DNA of 64,000 nt from Clostridium pasteurianum BC1 (GCF_000389635.1 NC_021182.1:4195925-4259924); one strand, 5' to 3'. Counted from the first letter of the stretch, positions 9,348-18,619 are shown. Program-made: numbers and translations. The notes: generated by a model from the sequence alone, not told the origin.

Positions 9348-10382
9348 CTATTTAAAATTATCAGGATTATACGTGAGCTTTGATGGAAGGGCCTGCTTCA
9401 ATGGGTCTGTTACTATTTTATCTTTTAAATTAAAACCACCCTTAATTAAATTGTTCTTTGTAGCATAATCATAAACATCTTGCAATTGTTTAACATCATC
9501 ATCATTCAAACGGATATCTTGAGTAGAATCTTTTAATGATCTTAATACTCCATCCTTAGGTGCATGGATTACATTAGCATCAATTTCAGCTGCTGCTTCT
9601 GGATTTGCATTTATAAATTTTGCAGCTTCATCTAAAGCCAATATTATCTTTTTAGCTGCTTCTGGTTTTTCCTTTAAAAGTTTATCCTTTACTATTAAGA
9701 AACCACGTGATTGAAAAGGTATATCGGCTTGAGTTCCTATAACCTTAGCCCCTGGAGTTTGTACCACTTTGTCAAGATCAACTCCACCAAAAAATCCTCC
9801 TTTGATATCTCCTCTTTCAAATGCTGCTATTTCTTCAGCAGTTGATGTAAAACCTTGTATTTTAACTTCATTTGATTTTATATTATATTTTTCTAAATAT
9901 CTAGCTAGAGCATACTCACCTACGGTAGCCCTCGCAACTCCAATAGATTTTCCCTTTAACTGTTCTGGAGAAGTTATACCATCACGTGCTACATACTTGG
10001 TATTCTCAGCTTTACCAGTATTAAGGAAGCTTAAAAGTCTTAAATCTCCACTGTTAAATCTTGAAAGAGCCGCAAAATCTGCTGCTAATCCTACATCAAC
10101 CTGATCTGCCAAAGCTGCATTTATAGTATCAATACCATAAGAAAAATTAACTAATTGTGGTTGTATTCCATTTTTAGTAAAATAACTCTTTGCATTTGCT
10201 ACCTGAAATTCTATAGAAAATGCACTTGCATCTACACCAAATCTTACAGGTATTGGCTTTTGACTTCCACTAGTACTGTTATTATCAGCAGAGGATTTTG
10301 CACCACTATTTCCGCAACCTGTAACTATTAACATTATTCCTACTATAAATACTGCTATTAATGATAGTTTTTTATTTTTCAT
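9348..10382 (-). CDS. Sulfonate-type substrate-binding lipoprotein, copy 1 (first gene behind a T-box)
   Basis: Lipoprotein of 344 residues, lipobox VTGC, with the same fold and motifs as its twin at 6587-7621. It is the first gene of the operon and starts at an ATG behind AAGGGGTAGAAAAAG, about 40 bp after a T-box terminator. Transcription should therefore rise when the cognate tRNA, read here as cysteine, is uncharged. The sequence does not show which sulfur compound is bound. Confidence 0.92.
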   Translation of the reverse strand: MKNKKLSLIAVFIVGIMLIVTGCGNSGAKSSADNNSTSGSQKPIPVRFGVDASAFSIEFQVANAKSYFTKNGIQPQLVNFSYGIDTINAALADQVDVGLAADFAALSRFNSGDLRLLSFLNTGKAENTKYVARDGITSPEQLKGKSIGVARATVGEYALARYLEKYNIKSNEVKIQGFTSTAEEIAAFERGDIKGGFFGGVDLDKVVQTPGAKVIGTQADIPFQSRGFLIVKDKLLKEKPEAAKKIILALDEAAKFINANPEAAAEIDANVIHAPKDGVLRSLKDSTQDIRLNDDDVKQLQDVYDYATKNNLIKGGFNLKDKIVTDPLKQALPSKLTYNPDNFK

Positions 10383-10419
10383 CTTTTTCTACCCCTTTTA
10401 TCCTTTTATTTTAAATTAT

Positions 10420-10680
10420 AAGCAAAAAAAGCCTTTCCCCTTAAACAGAGGCAGACTTTTTCCGCGATTCCACTCTGATTACCATGCATAAATAAAACAT
10501 AGTATCTCATATAAAGTACAACAATACTTTTACGCTATAACAGGCGTACCTGCTTAAATCTACTATAATTCAATCCAGCGCTCCAGGATGCACTCCCATT
10601 AAGCTCTATTTAAAGTTCCTCTCAGCCTTTGAGAACTTCTCTCTAAAAATTTTACTTAATATACTTCTTCCCTTCATTAC
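10420..10680 (-). promoter_or_regulatory. T-box leader, probable tRNA-Cys specificity
   Basis: On the minus strand the leader has GAAGGGAAGAAGTA and GGCTGAGAG blocks typical of stem I, then AGTGCATC. This holds the likely specifier UGC (complement at 10590-10592) followed by a purine. Next come a GCAGGTACGCCTGTTATAG stem II/III region and the T-box core AGAGTGGAATCGCGG (12 of 14 positions of the AGGGUGGNACCGCG consensus, complement at 10462-10476). A terminator with a TTTTTTT tail follows at 10420-10458. The layout and order are those of a transcriptional T-box. Cys specificity is the most uncertain part, because the specifier loop was placed by eye. Confidence 0.8.
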
Positions 10681-10735
10681 ATTTAACACTAACTATATTG
10701 ATATTATTTTCATTAGGCTTATTTGAATAATTGGT

Positions 10736-11914
10736 TTATAAATATTTTTTTATTTCCTCTACCTTATCAAGTCTCTCCCATGGCAAATCTACATCAGTTC
10801 TTCCAAAATGCCCATAAGCTGCAGTTTGTTTGTATATTGGTCTTCTCAAATCAAGATCTCTTATAATAGCTGCAGGTCTCAAATCAAATACTTTTCCAAC
10901 TATTTCTACTATCTTTTCTTCTAGAATCTTTCCTGTTCCAAAAGTATCTACAGTAATTGACACTGGTCTTGCAACTCCAATTGCATATGCTATTTCTATT
11001 TCTAACTTTTCTGCAACTCCCGCTGCTACTAAATTCTTTGCAACCCATCTTCCAGCATAAGCTCCTGATCTGTCTACCTTTGTTGGATCTTTTCCTGAGA
11101 ATGCACCGCCACCATGTCTTCCGTAGCCACCATATGTATCTACTATGATTTTTCTACCTGTTAATCCAGAGTCACCTTGTGGACCTCCTATTATGAATCT
11201 TCCTGTTGGATTTATAAAATATTTTGTTTTGTCATCCAACGAATTTTCTGGTACTACAGCTTTTATTACATGTTCAATAATATCTTCTTTTATTTGTTCT
11301 AAGGTAACATCTGGACTATGTTGTGTTGAAACTACTATAGTATCTACATGAACAGGTTTATCATTTTCATCATATTCAATAGTCACTTGAGTTTTACCAT
11401 CTGGTCTTAAATATTTAAGTGTACCATTTTTTCTAACCTCTGATAGTCTTCTTGAAAGTTTATGGGCTAATGCTATTGGTGTTGGTAAATATTCTGGTGT
11501 TTCAGTAGTAGCAAAACCAAAAACCATTCCTTGATCTCCAGCACCTATAGCTTCAATCTCATCTTTTTCTCCTAATTTTGATTCTAAAGCTTCATCTACT
11601 CCTAAGGCTATATCAGCGGATTGCTCATCTATTGATGTTAATACTGCAAGAGTACTAGCATCAAAACCATATTTTGCACGATTATATCCTATTTCATCAA
11701 TAGTTTTTCTAGCTATTTTAGGAATATCTACATAAGCACTTGTAGATATTTCCCCTACTAGTAAAACTAAACCTGTAGTAACTGTAGTTTCTACAGCAAC
11801 TCTACCATTAGGATCCTTTTCAATTATTGCATCTAGTATTGAGTCAGATATTTGATCTGCAATTTTATCTGGATGCCCTTCAGTAACTGATTCTGATGTA
11901 AATAATCTTCCCAT
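10736..11914 (-). CDS. metK: S-adenosylmethionine synthetase (methionine adenosyltransferase)
   Basis: Makes SAM from methionine and ATP. The 392-residue length is standard. Family signatures are clear: [12 protein letters not shown] at the N-terminus, [12 protein letters not shown] around residue 120, [16 protein letters not shown] with the catalytic lysines, and DLPWE near the C-terminus. The ATG follows GGAAGGTG. It lies 82 bp behind the nitrogenase-reductase-like gene and shares S-leader L2 with it; no S-box is visible directly ahead of it. Placement in this regulon fits the SAM demand of the many radical SAM proteins here, but this copy need not be the only metK of the cell. Confidence 0.95.
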   Translation of the reverse strand: MGRLFTSESVTEGHPDKIADQISDSILDAIIEKDPNGRVAVETTVTTGLVLLVGEISTSAYVDIPKIARKTIDEIGYNRAKYGFDASTLAVLTSIDEQSADIALGVDEALESKLGEKDEIEAIGAGDQGMVFGFATTETPEYLPTPIALAHKLSRRLSEVRKNGTLKYLRPDGKTQVTIEYDENDKPVHVDTIVVSTQHSPDVTLEQIKEDIIEHVIKAVVPENSLDDKTKYFINPTGRFIIGGPQGDSGLTGRKIIVDTYGGYGRHGGGAFSGKDPTKVDRSGAYAGRWVAKNLVAAGVAEKLEIEIAYAIGVARPVSITVDTFGTGKILEEKIVEIVGKVFDLRPAAIIRDLDLRRPIYKQTAAYGHFGRTDVDLPWERLDKVEEIKKYL

Positions 11915-11996
11915 TTTAAATCACCTTCCATTTTTAAATTAAATATATATTTACCCTCTCATTAACTCTCTTTTATACCATATTTATATATAAATA

Positions 11997-12869
11997 TTAT
12001 ATTGCTTCTGCTCCACTTACCTCGCCAGACTCTAATTTAAATATTTTATCTCCCCAATTTCTTGCCCAATCTCTTAATTCTGTAACATTTAATGGATTTG
12101 GAACATTTAAGTCTTCATCATTTGCTATAAACTTTGCTAAGTTTCTATAAATGTCTGCATGTTCCGATTCAGGATTTGCTTCAATTACAGTCTTTCCATA
12201 TAATTCACTTTGAGAAACTACTAAAGAACGTGGGACATATCCTACTACTTTTGTTCCTGTTCGTGATGCAAAATCATTTACTAATGATTCTGAATAAGTT
12301 GCAGTTAAACCATTTGCAATAACTCCTCCAAGTTTTGCTCCTCCTGAAGGAGCATATTTATTTATTGCTTTAAAAAGATTATTAGCAGCATAGATTGCCA
12401 TAAAATCTGAAGAACTTACTACATATGCCCTATCAGTTATACCATCTCTTATTGGTACTGCAAAGCCTCCGCATACTACATCTCCTAAAACGTCATATAA
12501 CACATAATCTGCTTCATACTTTTCAAATACATTTAGTTCTTGAAGTAGAGAAACTGCCGCATTTATTCCTCTTCCTGCACATCCTACTCCTGGCACTGGT
12601 CCCCCTGCTTCAATACATAACACCCCACCAAAGCCAACTACAGAAATATCTTCTAATTTTACATGATTACTTTCCCTTAGACTGTCTAATACAGTAGGTA
12701 AATAATTTCCTCCTCTTAGAGTATTAGTGGAATCACTTTTAGGATCACATCCAATTTGTATTACTCTATAGCCTGCTTCTGCTAAAGCTGCACTGATATT
12801 GGAAGTAGTAGTTGATTTACCAATGCCTCCTTTTCCATAGATAGCTATATGTTTTGTTTTCTTTGCCAT
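11997..12869 (-). CDS. Nitrogenase-reductase-like ATPase (NifH superfamily, divergent)
   Basis: Homodimeric Fe4S4 protein of 290 residues that would deliver electrons, coupled to ATP hydrolysis, to a NifDK-like partner. P-loop GKGGIGKST is at residues 13-20. Cluster cysteines are C97 (GVGCAGRG) and C133 (DVVCGGF), and the switch DVLGD is present. It is clearly more divergent from canonical NifH than the protein at 48136-48954. The start ATG follows AAAGGA. It is the first gene behind L2 and upstream of metK. A role as reductase of a methylthio-alkane-reductase-type enzyme is inferred. Broken pieces of closely similar genes lie at 14460-14565 and 18620-18708. Confidence 0.85.
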   Translation of the reverse strand: MAKKTKHIAIYGKGGIGKSTTTSNISAALAEAGYRVIQIGCDPKSDSTNTLRGGNYLPTVLDSLRESNHVKLEDISVVGFGGVLCIEAGGPVPGVGCAGRGINAAVSLLQELNVFEKYEADYVLYDVLGDVVCGGFAVPIRDGITDRAYVVSSSDFMAIYAANNLFKAINKYAPSGGAKLGGVIANGLTATYSESLVNDFASRTGTKVVGYVPRSLVVSQSELYGKTVIEANPESEHADIYRNLAKFIANDEDLNVPNPLNVTELRDWARNWGDKIFKLESGEVSGAEAI

Positions 12870-12911
12870 AATTCATATTCCTTTCTTTATAAGGTTTTAA
12901 ATTTAATAAAT

Positions 12912-13031
12912 AAAAAAGGCCAAGTTTTATCTTAGTAAAATAAAACTTAGCCTCCAGTTTTTCTGGTCAACTAATTCTTAGTATTCATATATGTTTTATA
13001 TAAACATATAACTTATTTATGAATTTGTCAA
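12912..13031 (-). promoter_or_regulatory. S-leader L2 ahead of nifH-like/metK
   Basis: Promoter TTGACA (13026-13031), 17 bp, TATGTT (13003-13008). Then AAAACATATATGAATACT, GTTGAC and hairpin CCAG-AAAAA-CTGG, followed by a terminator stem GGCTAAGTTTTAT / ATAAAACTTGGCC with a T-tract. The small-hairpin arms differ from L1 (CTAG/CTAG) in a compensatory way. It ends about 42 bp before the ATG of the nitrogenase-reductase-like gene. Confidence 0.8.
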
Positions 13032-13064
13032 TACTAAAATAAAAATTTCTATCATTAAATTTAA

Positions 13065-13125
13065 TTAATTATAATGATTTATACCTTCTTTATCTAAATC
13101 AGCTTCATATTCTAATGCTTTATAA
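13065..13125 (-). pseudogene. Possible C-terminal end of a lost gene
   Basis: A short frame reads KALEYEADLDKEGINHYN and then TAA just upstream of the L2 promoter. It looks like a genuine protein tail (charged, codon use typical of the window) with no coding continuation upstream, so it may be the end of another deleted gene. The family is not identified. Confidence 0.35.
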
Positions 13126-13202
13126 AATTTTTATTAATTATCTTTTTTCATTACTTGTTTTAAATACATTTTAAAATTAAATATCCGAGAAAATTTTATA
13201 TA

Positions 13203-14431
13203 TTAATTAAGCACTATCTGTTTTTGAAAAATCGGTAATAATTCATCCTCTATGCGATACAAATCATGTATAATGAATGTAGTTGGAGTAGCTTTATATA
13301 ATTGTTCGTAAGTAATCCCATTCTTTCTCAATATATTTGTTACTCTTTTAACTACATCCCAATGCCATTCAGGCGTTGGCGTACGATGTCCTTCAAACTT
13401 AGAACCAATATTAGGGACCCAACTTGATGCTGTAGCCACTACTCCCAATGAGGAAAGATAATCAATTCCCTCCAGTAAATATTCCTTTGGTTCAAGTCCT
13501 GCTACAAAATTACTCCTAACATTTCCAAAGCCAAATACCTCTATTGCATACTTTATTGCTTCAACCCAATGCTCATGGCCACCGCCGCATGCTGCATCAC
13601 CCTTTCCTGGGCATATTGCATCAAAAAACTTTTTATTCCAAACTTCCATATTAAAAGCTATTGTACTAAAACCGGCCTCTTTATATTTTTCAATAACTGA
13701 TAAATCAGCTGGTGCTCCAATACATGCTGTACCATTAAAATCCTGTCTTCCTAAGGCTTCTTAATACTTTCTGCCGTATCCAAGTAGTAATCAACTTCTC
13801 TTCTTTCTGGTATAAAGCCACCAGTAATAGTTACATGGTCTAGTCCTTCATCATAGGCTGCCTTAACTGTTTCAGCTATTTGCCTTGGATATTTCCACTT
13901 AATACCTTCCTTTTCTCCAAATCTATCTTTTGTGGCATTTATATTACAAAATAAACAATCTAATCCTTTATCCTTTAAGGCACATTCGTTACTATATGCA
14001 ATTACCATCTGTCTATCACCATATTTAAAGTCCCCAGATGCCATAGATATAGTTTTCATTAGTACACCATCAGAAGTTTTTTGTGAAAAAATTTCAGGTG
14101 GTTTAAGAAAGCTTAATTTTGATAATTTTACACCCTCTTTTAAAATATAAAAACCATCTTCTTCTTTTTCTATATAATAAGGTGATTTACTACTTTTATT
14201 TAAAAATACCCCAAATCCATTTTCAAGACGAAAACCTAAAGGTACTTCATATTTTTCTGTATTATCTAATGAAAAATCCATACAGTTATGAGATTGTGAT
14301 AAATTCTTGTTATTTTTCAGATCTTCTTTAAAAATATTTGGATCAAATCTAATTCCTTCAACTGCCAATGCATTTTTTAACTCTACTTCTTTGTACAATT
14401 TGTTTTTTAATTCTAATTTTTGATTAGGCAT
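13203..14431 (-). pseudogene. Radical SAM CX8CX2C-family gene broken by a one-base frameshift
   Basis: Two frames, 13751-14431 (226 codons) and 13203-13649 (148 codons), together cover a full-length relative of the intact protein at 27407-28606. The first half carries YSNECALKDKGLDCLFCNIN, with cysteines spaced C-x8-C-x2-C, and GGFIPERRE. The second carries CPGK, RSNFVAGLEPKE and EGHRTPTPEWHWD. At about 13758-13764 the sequence AAGAAGCC replaces an expected AAGGAAGCC; restoring one G rejoins ESIKEALGRQDFNGTACIG. The single lesion suggests recent inactivation, a sequencing error or a phase-variable site. The start ATG follows AGGGAGG. It lies behind L3 and a nifH fragment. Confidence 0.85.
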
Positions 14432-14459
14432 TTTTTAATTCCTCCCTTGTATTGTTAGA

Positions 14460-14565
14460 ATCATATCTGATTTGTACTACTCTATGTATTGCTTCTACTA
14501 AAAATGCACTAATATTAGAATAGTAGTGTACTTACTAATTACACCTTTTTCGTGATTTATATCTT
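14460..14565 (-). pseudogene. nifH-like gene fragment (P-loop region)
   Basis: The minus strand aligns base for base with codons of the gene at 11997-12869 that encode the [20 protein letters not shown] to IGCD region, but with stops and indels (for example ACTACTATTCTAATATTAGTGCA against ACTACTACTTCCAATATCAGTGCA). It lies between S-leader L3 and the frameshifted radical SAM gene. The L3 unit therefore once carried a nifH-like gene in the position L2 still does, and most of it has been deleted. Confidence 0.75.
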
Positions 14566-14594
14566 TTTATTTACAAAATTTAAAATTTAATAAA

Positions 14595-14711
14595 TAAAAA
14601 GACTAAGCTTATTTTTAAAAATAAACTTAGTCTCCAGTTTTTCCAGTCAACTAATTCTTAGTATACATATGTGTTTCATATAAATATATAACTTATTGAT
14701 GTATTTGTCAA
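14595..14711 (-). promoter_or_regulatory. S-leader L3
   Basis: TTGACA (14706-14711), 17 bp, TATATT (14683-14688). ACACATATGTATACT block, GTTGAC, hairpin CTGG-AAAAA-CTGG (closed with G-U pairs), then terminator GACTAAGTTTATT / AATAAGCTTAGTC and T-tract. It precedes the nifH fragment and the frameshifted radical SAM gene. Its promoter end abuts the truncated sulfatase at 14715-15233. Confidence 0.75.
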
Positions 14712-14714
14712 TAC

Positions 14715-15233
14715 TAAAAAATTTAATTTCACTTTCTTCATCTCAACTGCTGCATCAATGCAACTTGTATCTTTTACATAAGGATTTCCCTTCGGGCCAT
14801 AATTACCAGCCCTTTTATCTGCATCCTCACGTATTTTAAGAGGTCTGCGTATAAAATTAGTATCCCCAGGGATTTCACGATCCCCTGGTAATATCATCTC
14901 ATCAAATCCCAGCTTACTACTTGGCGCATGAACATCTGTTTTTCCTATATAGGCAGTATATACACCCTGTTTTGATAAATCAGCTCCATAGGTTGTGGCA
15001 CTATCATCAATCTATACATTACAATTACTGTATGTTTGTAATTCATGAGTTCTTTTTCCTGTAATAAATGCAGATCTGCTTGGCATGCAAAGTGGCGAAG
15101 GACAGTATGCATTTTTAAATAATGTACCGTTCTCTGCCTTTATATCCATATTTGGTGTCTTTATAAAAGAATGCCCATAAGTTGATGAAAAAAAAGGATT
15201 ATGTTCATCAGACATTAAAATAACTACGTTCAT
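14715..15233 (-). pseudogene. Sulfatase N-terminal half with an in-frame amber stop
   Basis: The frame starts MNVVILMSDEHNPFFSS (metal-binding DE/H region) and contains the formylglycine motif in SPLCMPSRSAFITGKRTHE, a Cys-type sulfatase signature. It meets a TAG at 15012-15014. The same phase then continues as TYGADLSKQGVYTAYIGKTD, MILPGDREIPGDTN and EMKKVKLNF before running into the L3 promoter. The gene therefore has a nonsense codon and has also lost its C-terminal half. Type I sulfatases are normally about 450-550 residues. It would have been a substrate for the maturase at 4243-5385. Confidence 0.8.
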
Positions 15234-15267
15234 ATTCTATTCCAGCTTTCTCTCCTTATTTTACATT

Positions 15268-15920
15268 TTAAAGTGCTGATACAATTTTAGGCTCTTTTTC
15301 ATTTGCTTCTTTCATTCTAAGTTTTAATATATCAGCAAGTTGTTTTCTAACCTCAGCATATAATGGATTTTTTATAAGATTATTTTTTTCATTATAATCA
15401 TTTTCAAGATCATATAAAAAATCTTCTGTATAACAATTACTTGATGCATCTTTAGATCCATTTTTTCCTTCTGCACGAACAGAGTACTTCCATATTTTTG
15501 TCCTTATGGCTCGTCCTACCTGTGATTCACTTATTTGGACAAATATCTCCTTTGGCCAATTTTCATTATTTCCTTCTACTAGTTGTTGAAGTGGTTTTCC
15601 TTGCATATCATCTGGCTTTTTTATATCAGCACATGCAAGTAACGTTGAAGGAATATCAATTAATATAACCCCCTCTTCTCTCTGGAGGTATTGCTGTTGT
15701 CCTATAATTAAATTCACCTGTTGTAGATGCAAGATGCCATTTTCCTACATATCCTACTTCATATCCACTTTCTGAAAAATAATTCGCTATAGTTTTTTCA
15801 TTAAGTGGAAGAGCTATTCCATTTTTAAAGCATCCAATTTCCGCAGCGTATTTACCAAGCTGCAGACATGATCTTGCTGGTCCACATACTGGCTGGCAGG
15901 CAAAAGCATTTTCAAATATC
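15268..15920 (-). pseudogene. Second sulfatase remnant (truncated start, internal deletion)
   Basis: From about 15920 the minus strand reads IFENAFACQPVCGPARSCLQ, with the sulfatase motif C-G-P-A-R complementary to 15872-15886. It continues through GYEVGYVGKWHLAS and PPERRGG, then stops. The phase then switches to the 154-codon frame ending at 15268, with EEGVILIDIPSTLLACADI, FVQISESQVGRAIRT and FLYDLENDYNE, which are sulfatase C-terminal blocks. The N-terminus and a central block are missing and the junction is out of frame. It is clearly non-functional, and a different subfamily (CGPAR) from the CMPSR relic next door. Confidence 0.8.
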
Positions 15921-15962
15921 GAATTAAAATTAATACTATACTACTTATATTATTTTATATTT

Positions 15963-16916
15963 TTAATATTGTTTATCTAAATCAACCACATTAATTCTAA
16001 GTTTTTCACCATTTAAATAAGATTTAAAATTTTTTATGAATATATCCATGGTCCTTTCTTCATAATTATATGTTGCACCAGAATTATGAGGAGTAATTAT
16101 TACATTTTCAAATTTCCATAAAGGACTCTCTTTAGGAAGAGGCTCTTGATCGAATACATCTAATCCAGCTCCAGCAATTAAATTTTCTTCTAATGCTTTA
16201 ATTAATGCTTCTGAATCAGTGGTTTCTCCTCTGCCAATATTTACGTAAAAGGAATTTCTCTTCATTTTTCTAAACTGTTCTAATCCAATTAGTTTATATG
16301 TTTCTTTTGTTAATGGTAATGTATTAACTATATAATCACTTTCACTAATTAGCTCATTTAATCCCTTCATGTCAAACATTTTGTCAACATTTAATAAAGA
16401 TTTTCCTGAACGGCGAAGTCCTAAAACTTTCATTCCAAAAGCCTTTCCTAATTTTGCATTTTCTTCTCCAATTGCTCCAACACCTATAATTCCAATGGTC
16501 TTTCCATGTACCTCTGGCAAATTATTTTCATGTTTCCATTCCTCTTTTAACTGATTTCTAAGATAAAGATGTATACGTCGTGTAAACATAAGTATCATAG
16601 AAAATACTGTTTCTGAAATAGGGAAAGCATGTACTCCACTACTATTAGTGAGAATAATATTTTGTTGCTTCAATTTTTCTAATGGTATATTATTCACCCC
16701 TGCACCCCATGAATGTATCCAATTCAGCGATGAGTTATCTTTAAAACAAACTTTTTCAGCATCTTTATTCCATCCGACAATAACTTCGGCATCTTCTAAA
16801 TGCGACATATAAATGGAACTTTCTTCACCATTAATTACTTTCCAATTAGGTGCAAGTAACTCTAATTTATGCAAGTATTTTGGAGACAACTTTATCAAAG
16901 AAATAAGTTTATGCAT
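15963..16916 (-). CDS. D-isomer-specific 2-hydroxyacid dehydrogenase family protein
   Basis: NAD(P)-dependent reductase of 317 residues interconverting 2-oxo and 2-hydroxy acids. The Rossmann motif GIIGVGAIG is near residue 143. The catalytic Arg region NIGRGETTD, Glu in DVFDQEPLPKESPLW and His in ITPHNSGATY follow in the family order. ATG follows GGGAAGGTGATT. It is preceded by the degenerate leader L4. The substrate is unknown; in this setting an oxo acid of sulfur metabolism is possible but unsupported. The best match by eye is to the phosphoglycerate dehydrogenase/glyoxylate reductase-like branch. Confidence 0.88.
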   Translation of the reverse strand: MHKLISLIKLSPKYLHKLELLAPNWKVINGEESSIYMSHLEDAEVIVGWNKDAEKVCFKDNSSLNWIHSWGAGVNNIPLEKLKQQNIILTNSSGVHAFPISETVFSMILMFTRRIHLYLRNQLKEEWKHENNLPEVHGKTIGIIGVGAIGEENAKLGKAFGMKVLGLRRSGKSLLNVDKMFDMKGLNELISESDYIVNTLPLTKETYKLIGLEQFRKMKRNSFYVNIGRGETTDSEALIKALEENLIAGAGLDVFDQEPLPKESPLWKFENVIITPHNSGATYNYEERTMDIFIKNFKSYLNGEKLRINVVDLDKQY

Positions 16917-16961
16917 TAATAATCACCTTCCCAATCATACTATTATTTTTTGTACTCAATG

Positions 16962-17070
16962 AAAAGACCAAGTTTTATATTTCTACAAAACTTAGTCTCC
17001 AATAATTATTGCCAACTAATTCTAAATACATATTTGCTCATAAATATATACCGCCTATTAGTAATACACT
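16962..17070 (-). promoter_or_regulatory. S-leader L4, degenerate
   Basis: Terminator stem GACTAAGTTTTGT...AAACTTGGTC and a small hairpin whose arms are CAAT and ATTG after GTTGG, so the stem is preserved with entirely different bases. The promoter end is poor: no TTGACA is found at the expected spacing. It lies ahead of the hydroxyacid dehydrogenase gene. Confidence 0.6.
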
Positions 17071-17073
17071 AAT

Positions 17074-17499
17074 TTAATGTTTAAGTATAAACATGCCTGC
17101 CCCATATTTTCCTTCTGGTCTTGTTATAAAATTGAATTTTTCATAAAATTCTTCTTTCCCTCTTGAAGCCATTAATCCTATAAAGGAACCTCTAGGACAA
17201 TTATTGTCTATATACTTCATTAATTCCCTCATTATAAGTTTTCCTACTCCCTTTCCTTGAAATTTGGGAAGTACAATCATATTTTGAATATAAAAATACA
17301 TCCCTTTGTCTCCAACTATTCTTCCATAACCAACTATTTTTTCATTATAATCTGCACAAACACTAAAAAGGGAATTTTTCAAACTTACCTCAGCTGCTTT
17401 TAAATCATATGTCTCCCAGCCAGTTTCTTTTCGTATATTGACGAATTCTTCTATGGTGGGTATTCTATTGACAATATGTAGATTATTCGTTATAACCAC
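17074..17499 (-). CDS. GNAT-family N-acetyltransferase
   Basis: Small acetyl-CoA-dependent acetyltransferase of about 141 residues. The acetyl-CoA-binding motif A is visible in VLPKFQGKGVGKLIMREL near residue 85, and the C-terminal EFYEKFNF.TRPEGKYGAGM block is typical of the family. The start is uncertain: the GTG at 17497-17499 lies very close to an AGAAGG. It follows the binding-protein gene 17540-18550 by about 40 bp and is probably co-transcribed from L5. The substrate is unknown; an amino-group donor in sulfur or amino-acid metabolism is possible. Confidence 0.82.
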   Translation of the reverse strand: MVITNNLHIVNRIPTIEEFVNIRKETGWETYDLKAAEVSLKNSLFSVCADYNEKIVGYGRIVGDKGMYFYIQNMIVLPKFQGKGVGKLIMRELMKYIDNNCPRGSFIGLMASRGKEEFYEKFNFITRPEGKYGAGMFILKH

Positions 17500-17539
17500 C
17501 TTCTCTATTTAGATAGAATTCTTTTAATATTAGCTAACT

Positions 17540-18550
17540 TTACTGTACACCAATACTTTTTAAATAACTTTCGTCTATAAGGTCATTAATATCTACATCT
17601 TTTCGTATTGTATTATTTTTTCTCAAAACAGTAGCCGTTTCTTTAACTGAGTTTATAATCTCATCTGTGAATTTAATATTATAATTTCCTCTTGGAAATG
17701 CTACATCCAATACATTTTTTTGCATTTTAATATCGTCAGCAACAATTTGTTTAGCCTCTTCTGGATTACTTTCAATCCATTTTTGTGCCTTTTCATACAC
17801 CTTTAATATTCGTTTTACTATATCAGGATATTGCTTAGCAAAAGAGCTTGTAGCAATTATTAAATTACTATCAATTCTTAAATTTTTACCATCTGCTATT
17901 GAGCGAGCAGTTCCATCTACTATAGAATTAGAAACAAATGGTTCCCAAGTTACTGCTGCATCTATATCCTTAGATGCCAGTGAAGTTTTTATATCAGCCG
18001 GCTGTAAATTAACTAAATTTATGTCATTAGTAGTTAATCCAACTGACTCAAGAAATTTAATTAAAAGTATATGTGCTGTAGAGCCGACAGTAACTCCAAC
18101 TTTCTTGCCCTTTATATCCTTTACTGAATTTATTGTCGAATCTTTTGGTACAATTAAACTACTCAAATAGCCAGATGAATATACTCCTATAGCTTTAATA
18201 TCAATATTATTTGCTTTTGCCTGAATAGCTGGTTGATCTCCAACTTGCCCAATATCTAACCTTTTTCCAGCAAAAGCTTCAATCATAGGTGGACCAGATA
18301 CAAAACTCTGAAATTGTACATTAATTCCATCCTTTTTAAATTCATCTTGAAACCATCCTTTTTGTTTAGCTACAATTAATAAAGCATGGTTTAATCCAGG
18401 TTGATATCCAATTTTTATTTCTTTTGGCTTATTTTCTTTTTGATTACTAGTTTGATTGTTAGATGTTCCACTACTATTCACATTTCCGCAACCAACTATA
18501 AAAAATGCAATTAAAGTAATTAATGCCATAATACTAATTATTTTTTTCAT
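17540..18550 (-). CDS. Orphan sulfonate/taurine-type substrate-binding lipoprotein
   Basis: SsuA/TauA-like lipoprotein of 336 residues starting MKKIISIMAL. The lipobox FIVGC has its cysteine at residue 21. The mature protein has IKIGYQPGLNHALLIVAKQK, DIGQVGDQPAIQAKAN and AAVTWEPF. I chose the ATG at 18548-18550 over the GTG seven codons upstream because an AGGAG sits inside that extension. It is a paralogue of 2104-3105. No permease or ATPase gene is attached, so it may feed a transporter encoded elsewhere, for instance the permease/ATPase pair at 60656-62491 that lacks a binding protein. It lies behind L5 and a nifH fragment. Confidence 0.9.
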   Translation of the reverse strand: MKKIISIMALITLIAFFIVGCGNVNSSGTSNNQTSNQKENKPKEIKIGYQPGLNHALLIVAKQKGWFQDEFKKDGINVQFQSFVSGPPMIEAFAGKRLDIGQVGDQPAIQAKANNIDIKAIGVYSSGYLSSLIVPKDSTINSVKDIKGKKVGVTVGSTAHILLIKFLESVGLTTNDINLVNLQPADIKTSLASKDIDAAVTWEPFVSNSIVDGTARSIADGKNLRIDSNLIIATSSFAKQYPDIVKRILKVYEKAQKWIESNPEEAKQIVADDIKMQKNVLDVAFPRGNYNIKFTDEIINSVKETATVLRKNNTIRKDVDINDLIDESYLKSIGVQ

Positions 18551-18619
18551 AAAGCTACATTCTCCTATCACTTATTAATTATTTCATGTTAACAACTATT
18601 TAGAAATTCAAGAACTATC

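Noticed and set aside
7008-10104. Identical 111-codon plus-strand frames inside both binding-protein genes
   Set aside because: Their identity only reflects the duplicated minus-strand genes; no start signals or domains.
10830-12697. Plus-strand frames opposite metK and the nifH-like gene
   Set aside because: They are low-complexity mirror frames of strongly conserved minus-strand genes with no ribosome binding sites.
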